DNA of 64,000 bases from Cotesia glomerata (GCF_020080835.1 NC_058159.1:22354474-22418473), one strand, 5' to 3'. Shown: positions 1 to 9,647, counted from the stretch's first letter. The notes: generated by a model not told the origin, from the letters alone. Translations and numbers: made by a program.

Positions 1-230
1 ATAGAAGACTCCTACCGAATTTTGGAGTCTGTAGGAGCTATAGCTCGGAAATTTACAATTTTCATAGATAAGATAGATTATCTTAAACTCGGCTTTTAGA
101 TCATTTCTCCATCACATACAGAAGATTCTTACCAAATTTGGACCTCATAGGAGCTACAGCTCGGAAATTTTAAATTTTCATTGTTGACATTCACCCCCGC
201 AACCCCCTGTAGGAGTGAGATATATCATTT
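1..230 (-). repeat. Two units of a ~120-140 bp tandem repeat (reverse oriented)
   Basis: Two related units are marked by 'gtaggagctatagctcgg' near 30-48 and a variant near 152-170, and they end with 'cacccccgcaaccccctg' at 191-208. Read on the minus strand they match the tandem array at 56.3-57.9 kb, which carries 'agctcctacagactcc' and 'gcgggggtggg'. The window starts inside the array, so its full extent is unknown. It is probably the inner tandem part of a Helitron-like element, judging from the 56.3 kb copy. Confidence 0.75.
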
Positions 231-880
231 AGAGTTATTATAAATTAATCCTCACAATATTCACAAATGTAATTATCGGTACTGTACTTGGTAATAGGTT
301 TGTAGGAAAAATCATTTCACTCAATTTTTTTTCTATAAAAGTAAGGGAACGATTGGTATTATGTTAACAATAGTTTTTCTGAGTAATATAAAAGTGAATG
401 CAGTTGTCCAGGAGAGAAATAAAAACATTTTTGACGTGAGAAACAACTTTGCCATGAAAAAAAAAAAAATTTTTTTTGGAACTTTGGAAAAATTCCGGTG
501 AATTGAGTCAAAGTTGGACGAGAGTAAATCCACTTGATAGTAGAAAGCCACAAAAAATAAAAACCGGCTTAGGTGGGCCGTCTTGCCCCACCCTCCCCTA
601 AGTTTGATCACTCCAATAAATTATAATTTATAAAATCATCGTTTTCATTTGACTTATTCAATACATTGTAACGATAATTTACAAGAATTTTATAAATCGA
701 AATTGCTATTGGAGAATCAAAAAGTGAAAATTTTAACAATCATATGGAAGTGGAAAAAAAAAACAAAGCTAAAATGAAAAAGATTATTTTCAAAAAACAC
801 ACAGCTAACTGTATCCGTATACATAATTTTTGCTTGAAAATCAGCGTCTCAGAAGAGTCAATGTTTTTATAAAATTTATA
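231..880. other. Non-coding AT-rich stretch downstream of the EB gene
   Basis: No supported gene. This is the 3' flank of the minus-strand EB-module gene. Apart from homopolymer runs near 451-475 and 756-765 I see no repeat structure. No canonical AATAAA was found close after the stop on the minus strand. The small open frames here are low-complexity and unsupported. Confidence 0.5.
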
Positions 881-1137
881 TTAATGATTTAATACACACA
901 TATTTGTGGAAACACTATTATAGCCAGAATTGCATTGACAACGAAAATCAATGCATTCAGCATTCAAAACCGCGCATTGATCTTGTTTCCAGCAATATCC
1001 GTTCAAATTTGGCAAGCATGTTGAATTGTTGATAGCAATATTGTTAACCTTGCAAACACACTTTTTGTCTTTGGAACATTCAAAATGGTAATGCTCTACA
1101 CATTCAGAAACATCCGAACAAGAATATAGCGATTGGG
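881..1137 (-). CDS. EB gene exon 10 (terminal)
   Basis: The acceptor is 'ttttctgcag' at the high-coordinate end, reading into QSLYSC. About 85 codons follow with cysteines in the EB pattern, ending CQCNSGYNSVSTNMC-VLNH and a TAA at 881-883. The preceding intron is only 62 bp (1138-1199), typical of insects. The module itself is undamaged, but upstream exon 9 contains stops, so it may no longer be read in frame. Confidence 0.65.
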
Positions 1138-1199
1138 CTGCAGAAAATCCATTAATAAATTTTTCATTAATTTTGTAGCCGAAAAAAAATTATACTTAC

Positions 1200-1445
1200 T
1201 TTTCATTCATTAATAGGCAGACACTTCTGAATATCCAGGCTTGCATTGACACCTATTATTATGACAATGAGACGATTCTATTTGACACTCATCGAACATA
1301 CAATAGGTGTTTAGAGTAGGCAGGGAGGTCATTTCATCTAGAGCAAAGGTATTCGACTCGCAGACACTAATTTTGTTTTGAGAGCATATTCCTTTCCGTA
1401 TTAGCTTGCAGTTAATATCGCTTTCACAGGGCTGTCCCAATGAGA
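1200..1445 (-). pseudogene. EB gene exon 9 with in-frame stops
   Basis: The acceptor is 'attgatttttag', then phase 1 coding for SLGQPCESDINC and onward. It ends CQCKPGYSEVSAY followed by TAA (1210-1212) and TGA, before a strong GTAAGT donor at 1199-1194. In another frame the last codons read KCLPINE, and KCLP matches the usual module ending, so a small indel near 1225 probably shifted the frame. If the stop is used, the protein ends here. Confidence 0.6.
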
Positions 1446-2425
1446 CTAAAAATCAATACAATTTTCTGTAAAATTCTGCCTGAGTCGTGCCAAAAAAAAT
1501 TTTATCCCATTGTGAATTTCATTTTTAAACTCATATTTTGGAATAAAATTATCTTAAATTACAATTTTTGAATTAATCAAAAAATCATTTCGGTTTTCTT
1601 ACAGTAATGTATAGAGTTTTTTTTTCTTAGTTCAAAATGAATTTCATCACACTTTGGTAAATAATCTCTGTCAAAGTTATTATAGATTAACAGCCGGTCC
1701 TCTTTTTTTCTCGCATCGCACTCACTGCGAGAAACGGTATTATCCTTGTTGCACTCATGATTATAAAGCTTCTGCAGTTTTATATTTTTTTTTTTTTAAG
1801 AAATAAGAATTTCAAAAGAAAATTTTCTGTTCCGAAATAGATAATTAAAAAATCTATATAACGTAGCAGAGCGTTTTTTTCAAAATTCTTCTTCGTCTAG
1901 GAGAGAAATATAAATCTGCAATCGTAGAGACCGGCTGTCAATTCTGTTCATATTCCCTACACCGAAAAGAATTTTCTTTAAAAATTTACCGTTAAATTCA
2001 CGGTAATAGTGGGGCTAATGGCACAGCCTGATCATTCGTTAGTAAGTGAAATAATTTTTTAATTTCTATTAACAAATTTTACCATAGTCTTCAGCAAATT
2101 TTATTATTTTCTATAGATTTTATCTTATCTACCGTAAAATAAATTAATTTTTTCGTCATTTTTATTTAAAAAATGGTAACAAATTAAGAGCCGCATTATG
2201 TCCCACGATCACAGTGAATTTAACAGTAATTTTTAAAGAAAATTTCTTTTCGTGTAAACTTCTATCGTATAACCACGCTTCATAAAATTCGACTTATCGA
2301 TTTTATTTCATTCATTTTTGTAAGAATAATTTTATGATGAAAATATACTTGTTTAAAAATAGAAATTTTAAGAGTAAAATTTTTGTGTACGGGAATGAAT
2401 TTGTGCCTAAAAAAAAAATACATAC
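1446..2425 (-). other. EB gene intron 8 with an inserted MITE
   Basis: Intron between exons 8 and 9. It holds a palindromic MITE at 1960-2254. A separate inverted pair, 'acagccggtcctct' near 1690 and 'agagaccggctgt' near 1927, could fold across about 250 bp. No coding signal. Confidence 0.55.
1960..2254. mobile_element. Palindromic MITE in EB intron (TA duplication)
   Basis: The left arm starts CACCGAAAAG and the right arm ends CTTTTCGTG, flanked by TA at 1958-1959 and 2255-2256. The arms continue as 'ttctttaaaaatttaccg' on the left and the imperfect reverse complement 'cagtaatttttaaagaa' on the right. Non-coding and Tc1/mariner-like by target duplication. It belongs to the set of MITEs with a short CAC...A-run terminus. 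Confidence 0.7.
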
Positions 2426-2674
2426 TTGGTTCGCATTTACTGGAAAGTTTTTTGGTGTACGCCAAATCACATTGACATTTATTTTTAATGCAAACTGAAT
2501 GTTTTACAATACAATCATTATGTTGTGTACAGTAGCCTTCTAGCAGAGGTACGCATACAGATGACTCCAGCTGAACGAAATTCGTCTCGCAGACACACAT
2601 ACTAGTGTTCCAACATTTTGCGTGAGGAATATCTATGCAGTCAGCATCGAGTGAGCAGGACTTATTCAAAAATA
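2426..2674 (-). CDS. EB gene exon 8 (one EB module)
   Basis: The acceptor is 'aaactttag', then FLNKSCSLDADC, through GYCTQHNDC and CIKNKCQC, to KCEP. A phase 1 donor GTATGT follows at 2425. Undamaged, with the full set of cysteines expected of one module. Beyond the donor the frame runs into intron, so the longer open frame there is not real. Confidence 0.75.
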
Positions 2675-2745
2675 CTAAAGTTTATCGATTATCTGTTTGG
2701 TTTCAGTTTTAACAGTCTCTGTACTTAATTTTGTATTGTACTTAC

Positions 2746-2881
2746 GGTGAAAATATTGTTCATTAATCCTCTGAGAGTTTTCACTGTCACATTGACACTT
2801 ATTTTCAACGAAGACAGATTGTCATTGATTGTCATTGATTGTCGTGTGAGCAACTTTCAAAACAGAATCCTCGTAATTCCG
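2746..2881 (-). pseudogene. EB gene exon 7, half module with frame break
   Basis: A possible acceptor 'caacttttag' is followed by ELRGFCFESCSHDNQ and then TGA. A 10-bp unit 'gattgtcatt' (plus strand) is repeated about 2.7 times at 2818-2843. After it the module resumes in another frame as ENKCQCDSENSQ and reaches a GTAAGT donor at 2745. Only the second half of a module is present. I infer slippage at the short repeat broke the frame. Confidence 0.55.
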
Positions 2882-2952
2882 CTAAAAGTTGAGAATTTTT
2901 AAAATACACCCGGACGTGCATAGGATTCACGTTATAATAACAGATTACTCCC

Positions 2953-3693
2953 TCGGCAAACATTTCTTCAGCGAATCTTGAATGTAGCAATCCCGACACT
3001 CGCAATAATGTTGGTAGTAACGAGAGTTTTGTGTTAGACAATCTTCATCGCCCAAACAAATTGTGCCCAGATTTCTAGCACACAATGTTTGGTTGAATGG
3101 ACTAAGTCCACCATTGCAAATGCATTGATTTCTCAAACATACTGCAAATTTTATATTAGAACAATCTGATGTTTTTTTGCATGATCCCCCCACACTGAGA
3201 AAAAAGTATTTTGCTACTAAGGATATTTTTTTTGATAATCAGAATACTTGGTATTGTGCTACTAAGAATACGTGGTATTTTGATTATCACAATAAGTATA
3301 CTAATTTTCACAATACCTAGGTATACTGATTATCAGTATACCAATGTAACAGACTATTAGATGTTTATAACCTCACTTTACTGGCACAAATCAATTGACT
3401 TATAAAGCTAACAAAACAAATTAAAATTAAAATTAAAAGTGTAATAATAAATTTTTTTTAAGCCAATATAATAAATATTAGTTGAATTCTATTTTTACCA
3501 GTGCATAAATCAAATAAACTAACTGTTAGTGTTAAAACGTCGATGGCAGTGACAGCACATATATTATAGTTTACTGCGCAGAGTATAGGTCTTGAACTGA
3601 CTTATATTCTGATAATCACAATACTTGGTATTTTGATTATCAAAATACCAAGTATTGTGATTATCAAAATACATTTTTCTCAGTGCAAGTATC
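2953..3693 (-). pseudogene. EB gene exon 6 split by a MITE, donor lost
   Basis: The acceptor 'tatttattacag' is at 3694. Eight bases later the exon is interrupted by a 493-bp MITE (3193-3685) and then resumes as GGSCKKTSDC, through CVCLRNQCIC-like cysteines, to KKCLPRE. Removing the MITE and one CA copy gives TAC TTG GGG GGA, matching the YLG start of exon 5. Where the donor should follow CCG A there is GG, not GT. The exon probably cannot be spliced normally. Because the introns are phase 1, skipping it would keep frame. Confidence 0.65.
3193..3685. mobile_element. Palindromic MITE inside EB exon 6 (CA duplication)
   Basis: Ends CACTGAGAAAAA and TTTTTCTCAGTG, flanked by CA on both sides (3191-3192, 3686-3687). 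The arms are made of the words 'gattatca' and 'aatac/gtatt' in both orientations. The middle third is unrelated AT-rich sequence. Non-coding. CA rather than TA is unusual for mariner-type insertion; the MITE at 53603 also shows CA. Confidence 0.8.
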
Positions 3694-4545
3694 CTGTAAT
3701 AAATATTGAATATGATTTCGCCCCCTATTGAAAACTTGCCTCTTTTGTAAAAAAAAATTAACCAAGTTCAGGAGAAAAATCATTTTGAAGAATTTTATTA
3801 TATTAAAGCAAGTAGGGAAGTTCTTAGAACACGGGATTTTTCTGGGTTAGAAAATATAAATATTTTCTTGCAAAAATCTTTGTAATCAACTTTTTATTTT
3901 ATTTATTTTTTTTTTTTTTCAATGTGCAGGAAATCTAAAAAGAGTTCTCACTCTTACTCATAACGACGTTTAAAGAAGAAAAATATTTCAAATACTCCAA
4001 AGAGGTTAAAATTAGTGAAGCCATCGGGAATTGGGATCTCGGGTCTTAGTAATTTTGTCATCAGCATTATTTGGCGAAAATCTAAGGATTAAATTTTTTT
4101 AATTCACAATAGATAAAAAAGAGTCTCCATATATCTGTTCCAAAAGGTATTCAAAGAAAAAAATCTATAAAAATTCCTGAACCCACAAACTATCCCTGAA
4201 AATACTCGCTATTTCAAGTTCAAAATGCTCGAGAATTAACCTATCAGAAATTTTTGAGTCGTTCAAGCTAATAAATACAACTTTTATACTATACATTTTC
4301 GAGCTCTTTGAACCTGAATATGTATTAGAATAGTTGTGTTGAAGAAACACTTTGTTTTAAGTTTTAAATCACAATATCGAGCAAATCGACTGATTAAGAT
4401 ACAGTTTGCGATATTATTTAAAAATTATCGATTTCCATATAGCGTGAAGTTAAAAAAATTCTTTAAAATAAGGTTTTTAGTTTAAAAATTGTTTTCTTAA
4501 TTCGAGTCAATTTTTTATCAATCTCCATAATTGTATGATACGTAC
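3694..4545 (-). other. EB gene intron 5
   Basis: Intron between exons 5 and 6. AT-rich, with a T-run near 3905-3920. No further exon or inverted repeat was recognised. Confidence 0.5.
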
Positions 4546-4791
4546 TAGGTAAACATCTTCCTTTCATCAGTACATCGTCTGGTTTGCATTGACAGATTTT
4601 GTCAATGCACAAAGAATTTAGTTTTGAGCACTCACGATTATTCTCACAATATGAGTCTGTTAATGGTCGGCATGAATTATCTTCCCATGAGAAGTAATTT
4701 GCATTGCATTCGCAAGTATTGTTGATGCATATCGTATTTTTTATGCGTTTTTTACAGTAAGCTGAATTTTCACAGGACATTCCCAAGTAGG
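4546..4791 (-). CDS. EB gene exon 5 (one EB module)
   Basis: The acceptor is 'gttttctag', then YLGMSCENSAYC, through CECNANYFSW, SYCENNREC and CIDKICQCKPDD, to RCLP. A phase 1 donor GTACGT follows. Intact, with cysteine spacing parallel to exons 4 and 8. Confidence 0.75.
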
Positions 4792-4854
4792 CTAGAAAAC
4801 GAATGTTAAAATTAATTACAAAATTTAAATTTAAACTCCAAATTCATCACTTAC

Positions 4855-5106
4855 ATAGTTGACAGTCGGCATTATTATGATAGGGAAGGTATTGAGGTTT
4901 ACATTGACATTCATAATTAACACATTCAGAATTTCTGATCCCACATTCGCGGTTGTTATTACGAAATTCCCCTATAAGCAATGAGCAAAATGTCGGACTT
5001 GTCACAATCAAGTTTTCTGAACATACACATGTTTTATTCAAAGAACATTTTGAAAATTCGATTAATTTGCAATCTGCATCAATTTCGCAGGATAATTTTA
5101 ATAGAA
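4855..5106 (-). CDS. EB gene exon 4 (one EB module)
   Basis: The acceptor 'catgattgtag' has a T-run upstream. Coding reads LLKLSCEIDADC, through CSLNKTCVC, RECGIRNSEC and NYECQCKPQY, to DCQL, then a strong phase 1 donor GTAAGT at 4854. Intact. The expected Cys after GEF is missing (GEFRNNNREC), so the module has lost one cysteine against its neighbours. Confidence 0.75.
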
Positions 5107-5214
5107 CTACAATCATGAAAAAAAAAAAAAAAATTGAAGTCAATTGAGATAAATTTAATTCTGGAATTATTTTTGTAATATTACTTGTCAAGCATTGATC
5201 ATTGGACTGAGATA

Positions 5215-5750
5215 CACGGAAAAAAAAATCCTATGAAAAATTACTATAGTAACATCGTAATCCAGGACTAGACTTTCAATATCTCGATTTTTACGATGTT
5301 GCCGTCTACAGAATACAATTTGAATTATTGAAAATTACGATGTTATTTAGTAAATTTTTTTTCCGTAAGAGCAAGTGAATAAGGACGCATACTATATGTT
5401 TTAATAAAAGAAAGACAGAGTCTAGTAGTTTGCGACGCCACCACCGAAAGATGACCAACTACTGTATCGAGGGTCTTATTATGTGACTGAACAGAAACTT
5501 TAGATAATCCCTCCGATAGCGTGAGGGGATAAACCTTGGACTTGATGCGGAGAGGACACCGGGTTCGATTTCTGGATGATACAGAATTATTTTTCCGGTG
5601 ACCTAAACTTCTTTTTAATTTGAGTGATAGAAATTTACGATGTTTCATCGAATAAATTACGATGTTTGAGTTCTGGTCCGGCACTGCAATATCCTATACT
5701 AAAAATTACGATGTTTTCATTGTAATTTTTCGTACAATTTTCTTTCCGTG
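5215..5750. mobile_element. Palindromic MITE in EB exon 3, with tRNA-like core
   Basis: Ends CACGGAAAAAAAA and TTTTCTTTCCGTG, flanked by TA at 5213-5214 and 5751-5752. The arms repeat 'attacgatgtt' and 'aacatcgtaat' several times. The centre (about 5505-5590) resembles a tRNA-derived sequence with a near-perfect B box. The small open frame covering it is an artefact. Confidence 0.8.
5508..5590 (+). repeat. tRNA-like segment inside the MITE
   Basis: A B-box-like GGTTCGATTTC lies at about 5572-5582 (one mismatch to GGTTCGANTCC), within a possible T-arm (CCGGG / TCTGG). An A-box-like 'gatagcgtgaggg' lies about 45 bp upstream. The order and spacing resemble a tRNA or tRNA-derived SINE head, but the other arms fold poorly. 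It is not a functional tRNA. Confidence 0.4.
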
Positions 5751-5897
5751 TAAGAAACCACTCTTCCATTTACACTCATTATAAATACACATTGAATTTT
5801 CTGGAGCGCACGATTCGTTCCAACATAACTCGTTCAAAGTTTTGCTAATTAAATACATGTAACAACTTTTATAATTATAAATTCACATAAATAATAC

Positions 5898-6273
5898 TTT
5901 TGATATTCAATATATTTATCATTAACATTACAATCACCTTTTTCTGTGCATTTATATCTATTTTGAGAATCCATCCACGTGCATATGGAATCTTTATTAC
6001 AGCAGGGACGTTCTTCATACACTGATAAAAATTTTAACTTGACTCAAGAGCAAAAATCTTGAACGAAGAACACCAATTGGAAGAAAATGAATTTCTTGAG
6101 CCAAGAGGAAAAATTCTTGAGTCAAGATATATTTTCTTAATTCAAGAGAATCTATCTTGACTCAAGAATTTTTTCTCTTGGCTCAAGAAATTCATTTTCT
6201 TCCAATTGGTGTTCTTGGTTCAAGATTTTTGCTCTTGAGTCAAGTTAAAATTTTTATCAGTATACCAGTTACA
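5898..6273 (-). pseudogene. EB gene exon 2 split by a 243-bp MITE
   Basis: The acceptor is 'aattttgtcag', then CNW, then the MITE (6020-6262), then YEERPCCNKDSIC, RYKCTEKGDC and a possible phase 2 donor GTATTA. With the MITE and one TA removed the frame is continuous and joins exon 1 in phase 0. The donor is the least certain part. Confidence 0.55.
6020..6262. mobile_element. Near-perfect palindromic MITE in EB exon 2 ('ttgactcaag' type)
   Basis: Starts CACTGATAAAAA and ends with its complement (one changed base), flanked by TA at 6018-6019 and 6263-6264. The whole element is one long inverted repeat built of 'ttgactcaaga' and 'ttcttgagtcaa', with 'ccaattgg' blocks. The MITE at 26652-26894 is a diverged copy of the same family. 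Confidence 0.85.
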
Positions 6274-6338
6274 CTGACAAAATTATCAAAATTACACGAT
6301 CAATTATCGTATTAATTAAAAACATTCAATATACTTAC

Positions 6339-6443
6339 TGTTTCGCTATTATTTACGCATTGAAGAGTATTTTCAACTCCCTTGACTACGTTGACAAACA
6401 ACATCAAAACTAGTCCATCCAATATGGAAAGTTTTTTATCCAT
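6339..6443 (-). CDS. EB gene exon 1 with signal peptide
   Basis: The ATG at 6443-6441 opens MDKKLSILDGLVLMLFVNVV, a charged start followed by a hydrophobic stretch as in a secretory signal peptide. The frame continues KGVENTLQCVNNSET to a GTAAGT donor at 6338. This supports a secreted product. The upstream region (6444-6700) is AT-rich and no clear core promoter was identified. Confidence 0.65.
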
Positions 6444-7800
6444 TTTTGATCGTCTAGCAGTCAAAAAAATACCAACCAAAAATAAATTTTTTTATTTTTA
6501 TCAATTAACTAATTAACAATAAAATTCAAAGCTACAGTTATTGCTGCAGTACTCTGACCCTTCTACTGAGGGAAATTTTCTAACTGTTATTTTATTTATT
6601 TGGTCAAATTTATATAATCACTATCTATGACAACTCTATAGTAAGAGTTGATAAACGTTGAATCAAAAATAATGAACAATTTTATCAGCTAAAGCGGCGG
6701 TTTTTTATGAGTAGATACTTATAGCAGAACAATGCGTCATAGTCATTAAGTCACTCTGTCTTCTTGAACACTAGTAACAGTTCTTATTTTTATTTCTTAA
6801 ATAAATGATTCTTAATCGTTATGATTTTAATCATTATTTTTTTTTATTGCCATTGCTTTAAGTCAACAGCAAAACACGTACATTCAAATATTTCTTTTGT
6901 GCGTTGTAAAGTTGTTCTTTTTTATTTTTATATACTACTATCTGGCCCGCATTGTGATTCTACTACTTTTTTTTTTTTATATTTTTATAAAATGAATTTT
7001 CAAAAAAATCTTTATTTTTTTTTTGGAGAACGTTAAAATTTAAGAACTTGAAAGTTCAAAAAGTATTGAAATTATCCTTTTTAGTTCAATGAGATCAATA
7101 ACACGAATAAATAAGTTTTTATCAGAATTTTTTTTTCAATAATTAACCAAACAACGTGTAGCCAATTACAGAAACAGGGAAAATGATTAACGCTAAATTA
7201 TTTTCATCCTGTAACAATAGAGTTCACCTCAACATTTTGCGTTAGAGACGTGCAATATATTAGTAAAGTTGAACTAAGGGGAAATGAGATAGTAAAATAG
7301 CATCGCAGTTATACAAAGGATCTAAACTTTATGTCATGTTTTATGTGATCGTTGTTCTCTTAGTTGTCAACAAGCGTTGTTTTGTATATTTAAGAGTCTC
7401 CGTTTATCTTACATCTTGTTTGAAGAACTGATTAATTTATGAATAAAAACTTTTCATAAGAAAATCAATTTGAAAAACAAAACAAAAAAAATTTTGCATT
7501 CTTTAAAAAAAAATGGTCTGTAATCTTAACAATAAAAATAATAAATTTTAATAATAAATGATGATTGAGACAGCGTAAAATTTATTTAAATTCAATGAGA
7601 AAATATTTTCGTTTTATCACCAATAATAAAGCAAATAAAACATAGACATAGATTCAATCTCGTGCAGAATAAAATCTCACAAATATATGGAACTATAAAT
7701 CAAAGTAACATGTGGTAAATTTAAAAGTTCAAAAAGAAAAACTAAGTATTGGTATGAAAAAGAAAAAGGTTAAAAATATAAAACTTCGGTCGAAGGAGAT
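6444..7800. other. Intergenic AT-rich stretch
   Basis: No supported gene. It should hold the promoter of the EB gene, but no TATA/Inr pair stood out. T- and A-runs are frequent, and the small open frames are low-complexity. Confidence 0.45.
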
Positions 7801-7812
7801 GAGATCGATAGA

Positions 7813-8109
7813 TTGCATTTAAAGCGATTATTAAATTCGGGTTTTGAGATAGTTACTTGCTCGCCTCTAAAGGTTCTTTCCGTCTCAATTTTGGTCTTGG
7901 TCTTAGTGGTGTTCTGTTGCGAAGAACCCGCGGTCGAGAAAACGATGTCTAGTCACAGGCAACGTATAAGTAAAGACAAGTTGCCGAAGATAAACGAGAA
8001 AATTGGAGAAGCGGGGCAGAAAGTAGCAAGGTTGCCCAACGACACGGGTCGTAGACTTTACTTACGCTGGTACGTCGTCTTCTCTTCATGGTGGGCGGTT
8101 ATAACTTGA
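7813..8109 (+). CDS. Candidate exon, unrecognised product
   Basis: An open stretch of about 98 codons that is clearly richer in GC than its surroundings. It includes a hydrophobic run SVSILVLVLVVFCC followed by a charged part (RQRISKDKLPKINEK, GQKVARLPNDTGRR). It opens with TTG rather than ATG; an internal ATG lies at about 7945. 'gctggtacgt' near 8068-8077 could be a splice donor, which would make this a first or internal exon. The codon composition suggests real coding, but I recognise no family and no partner exon. Confidence 0.3.
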   Translation: MHLKRLLNSGFEIVTCSPLKVLSVSILVLVLVVFCCEEPAVEKTMSSHRQRISKDKLPKINEKIGEAGQKVARLPNDTGRRLYLRWYVVFSSWWAVIT

Positions 8110-8500
8110 TCTTCTTTTTGACACGCTTCACGAGACATTATTTCATTTTCGATAGCTATAATTTATGTATTTTTACTTTATCTTTAAATATTTTAGGTGT
8201 CATATTTTTTAATATTAAAAAAAATGTTTTGATTGTAAAAAAATTCTGTTGAAATAGATTTTTGTGGTTATTTGATTTGAATGCAGGAACGAAATTATGA
8301 AAAAGTAGAAAATAATTTTTCATCTCATTATCAGTTTAATTATTTTCTTTGAATTTTAATAAAAATATTATAAACCTAACAATAGTATCACAGATTGTTA
8401 TTTGAACTATGATGTCGGGAATTTATTATTTTTATTAGATTTTCAAGATTCAAGTTTTTTACAAATAAAAAAAAATAGATTTTTTTTTCTGCTTTGAAAA
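8110..8500. other. AT-rich intergenic stretch
   Basis: No gene or repeat structure recognised. Confidence 0.45.
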
Positions 8501-8504
8501 TTAT

Positions 8505-8760
8505 AAATTTAAGTAGGAAGTTATAGTTTTCGGTCCGATTTTCAGAGTGCGAGTTTTCATTAGACCTCCTCATTTTGAGGTTCTAGGAGACCGTTGCGAC
8601 TATTTCCAACTAGACGTCCGGCCGTGTGTGTATGTATGTATGTATGTATGTAAATAAAATTATATCATACAATATCTTTAGAACGAATCAACCGATCGAG
8701 CTGGAAGTTCTAAGGATGACCTGCCGGTCTATCACTTTTCAGATTTTTTTTGTTTATTTA
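8505..8760 (+). repeat. Host interspersed repeat with internal TG/TATG tract
   Basis: Runs from 'aggaagttatag' through 'cgagttttcattaga' and 'ttttgaggttctagga' to a (TG)n/(TATG)n tract at 8623-8651, then 'aacgaatcaaccgatcg'. The same order, reversed, is visible at 17680-17846, and the last part matches 9340-9380 and 24360-24400. It is a non-coding repeat family with a built-in microsatellite. Confidence 0.6.
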
Positions 8761-8982
8761 TAATCCTGTAAATTATTGCCAAACTTAAAAATTCAAATAC
8801 CATTTTAAATTCATGTTTCCGGTCATTGACAAAAAATATTTAAAAATAAAAAAAAATGCTTTTATTAAAAAAATAAAAAAAAATATTTTTTTTTTTATTA
8901 AAATAATATAAGGTATAAGGCGTTGGTTTAAACCAATATCGTCAAAAAAAAAAATTAGGAAAACGGTTGACCCTAAAGGCCA

Positions 8983-9647
8983 TCCCTGCAACTTCCCGCT
9001 AATTCCGTTAATACCTGGGCGCTTAAAATTGCACCTACAAAGTTTTTGAGCTCTTCGAGCTCAAAAATACAATCTGTGTGTTGTTTTGAGCTCCCCAAGC
9101 TCAAGAAGATACTTCTTCTATGCTTTTGAGCTCTTTAAGCTCAAAAGTCTGATAAAAGTTTCATAGAACACTATTTTTTGAATTTTCAAACCACAATAAC
9201 TTTTGAATGAATGAACCGATTTTTACGCGGTTGGCGGCATTCTACGCAGTTTTTTAAGCCTCGTAAAGAATTTCTAAGTTTCAATTGGTCAAACCAGAAA
9301 TTTCGGAGTAATTCTGAAAAAACACTTTTTTGGGTTTTCTTTCCTGCACGATATCTCTCGAACGAATCAACCGATTTTGATTGGATTAGCGGCAATCGAC
9401 GTGGTTTTTCAAGGTTAAGAGCTGATTAGTTTTTGGAGTTGATCGATATAGCCGTTTTGAAAGTTATTCCAAAAAAACCACTTTTAAAAAAATTTTTTTT
9501 TACAGTTTTTTTTAGATTTTTCGAAATATATCGGTCCGAATCAGTTCAAATTGTATTTAAAATCTAAGTTTGGCAAAGCCCTTTCGAATGGCACCAACCG
9601 CGATGAAATCGGTTTAAACGTTCAAAAGTTATAAGAGGTTTACATAC

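Larger units (their letters stand above)
5185..5844 (-). pseudogene. EB gene exon 3 split by a 536-bp MITE
   Basis: The acceptor is 'tatttaattag', then TLNELCWNESC, NSMCIYNECKWKSGFL, then the MITE (5215-5750), then SQSNDQCLT and a phase 1 donor GTAATA. Taking out the MITE and one TA leaves an uninterrupted frame with the normal spacing to the last Cys. With the MITE in place the exon is broken unless it is skipped; its 5' intron is probably phase 2, so skipping would not be neutral. Confidence 0.65.
881..6443 (-). pseudogene. Ten-exon secreted EB-module cysteine-rich gene, probably decayed
   Basis: The locus has a signal-peptide exon (6443-6339) followed by nine exons. Most encode one EB-type module: paired cysteine blocks ending in CxC and then a C-(L/E)-P just before the donor. 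Introns between modules are phase 1 with good GT/AG sites, so modules can be skipped without losing frame. Proteins of this kind are annotated in wasps as 'prion-like-(Q/N-rich) domain-bearing protein 25'. They are secreted or extracellular and their function is poorly known. Damage: MITEs sit inside exons 2, 3 and 6; exon 6 lacks a GT donor where expected; exon 7 has a short tandem duplication that breaks the frame; exon 9 meets TAA then TGA before its donor. I infer a pseudogene, or a gene kept only in shorter spliced forms. The exon structure is well supported; the pseudogene status less so. Confidence 0.7.

Noticed and set aside
5343..5684. 113-codon minus-strand frame
   Set aside because: Lies wholly inside a palindromic MITE with a tRNA-like core.
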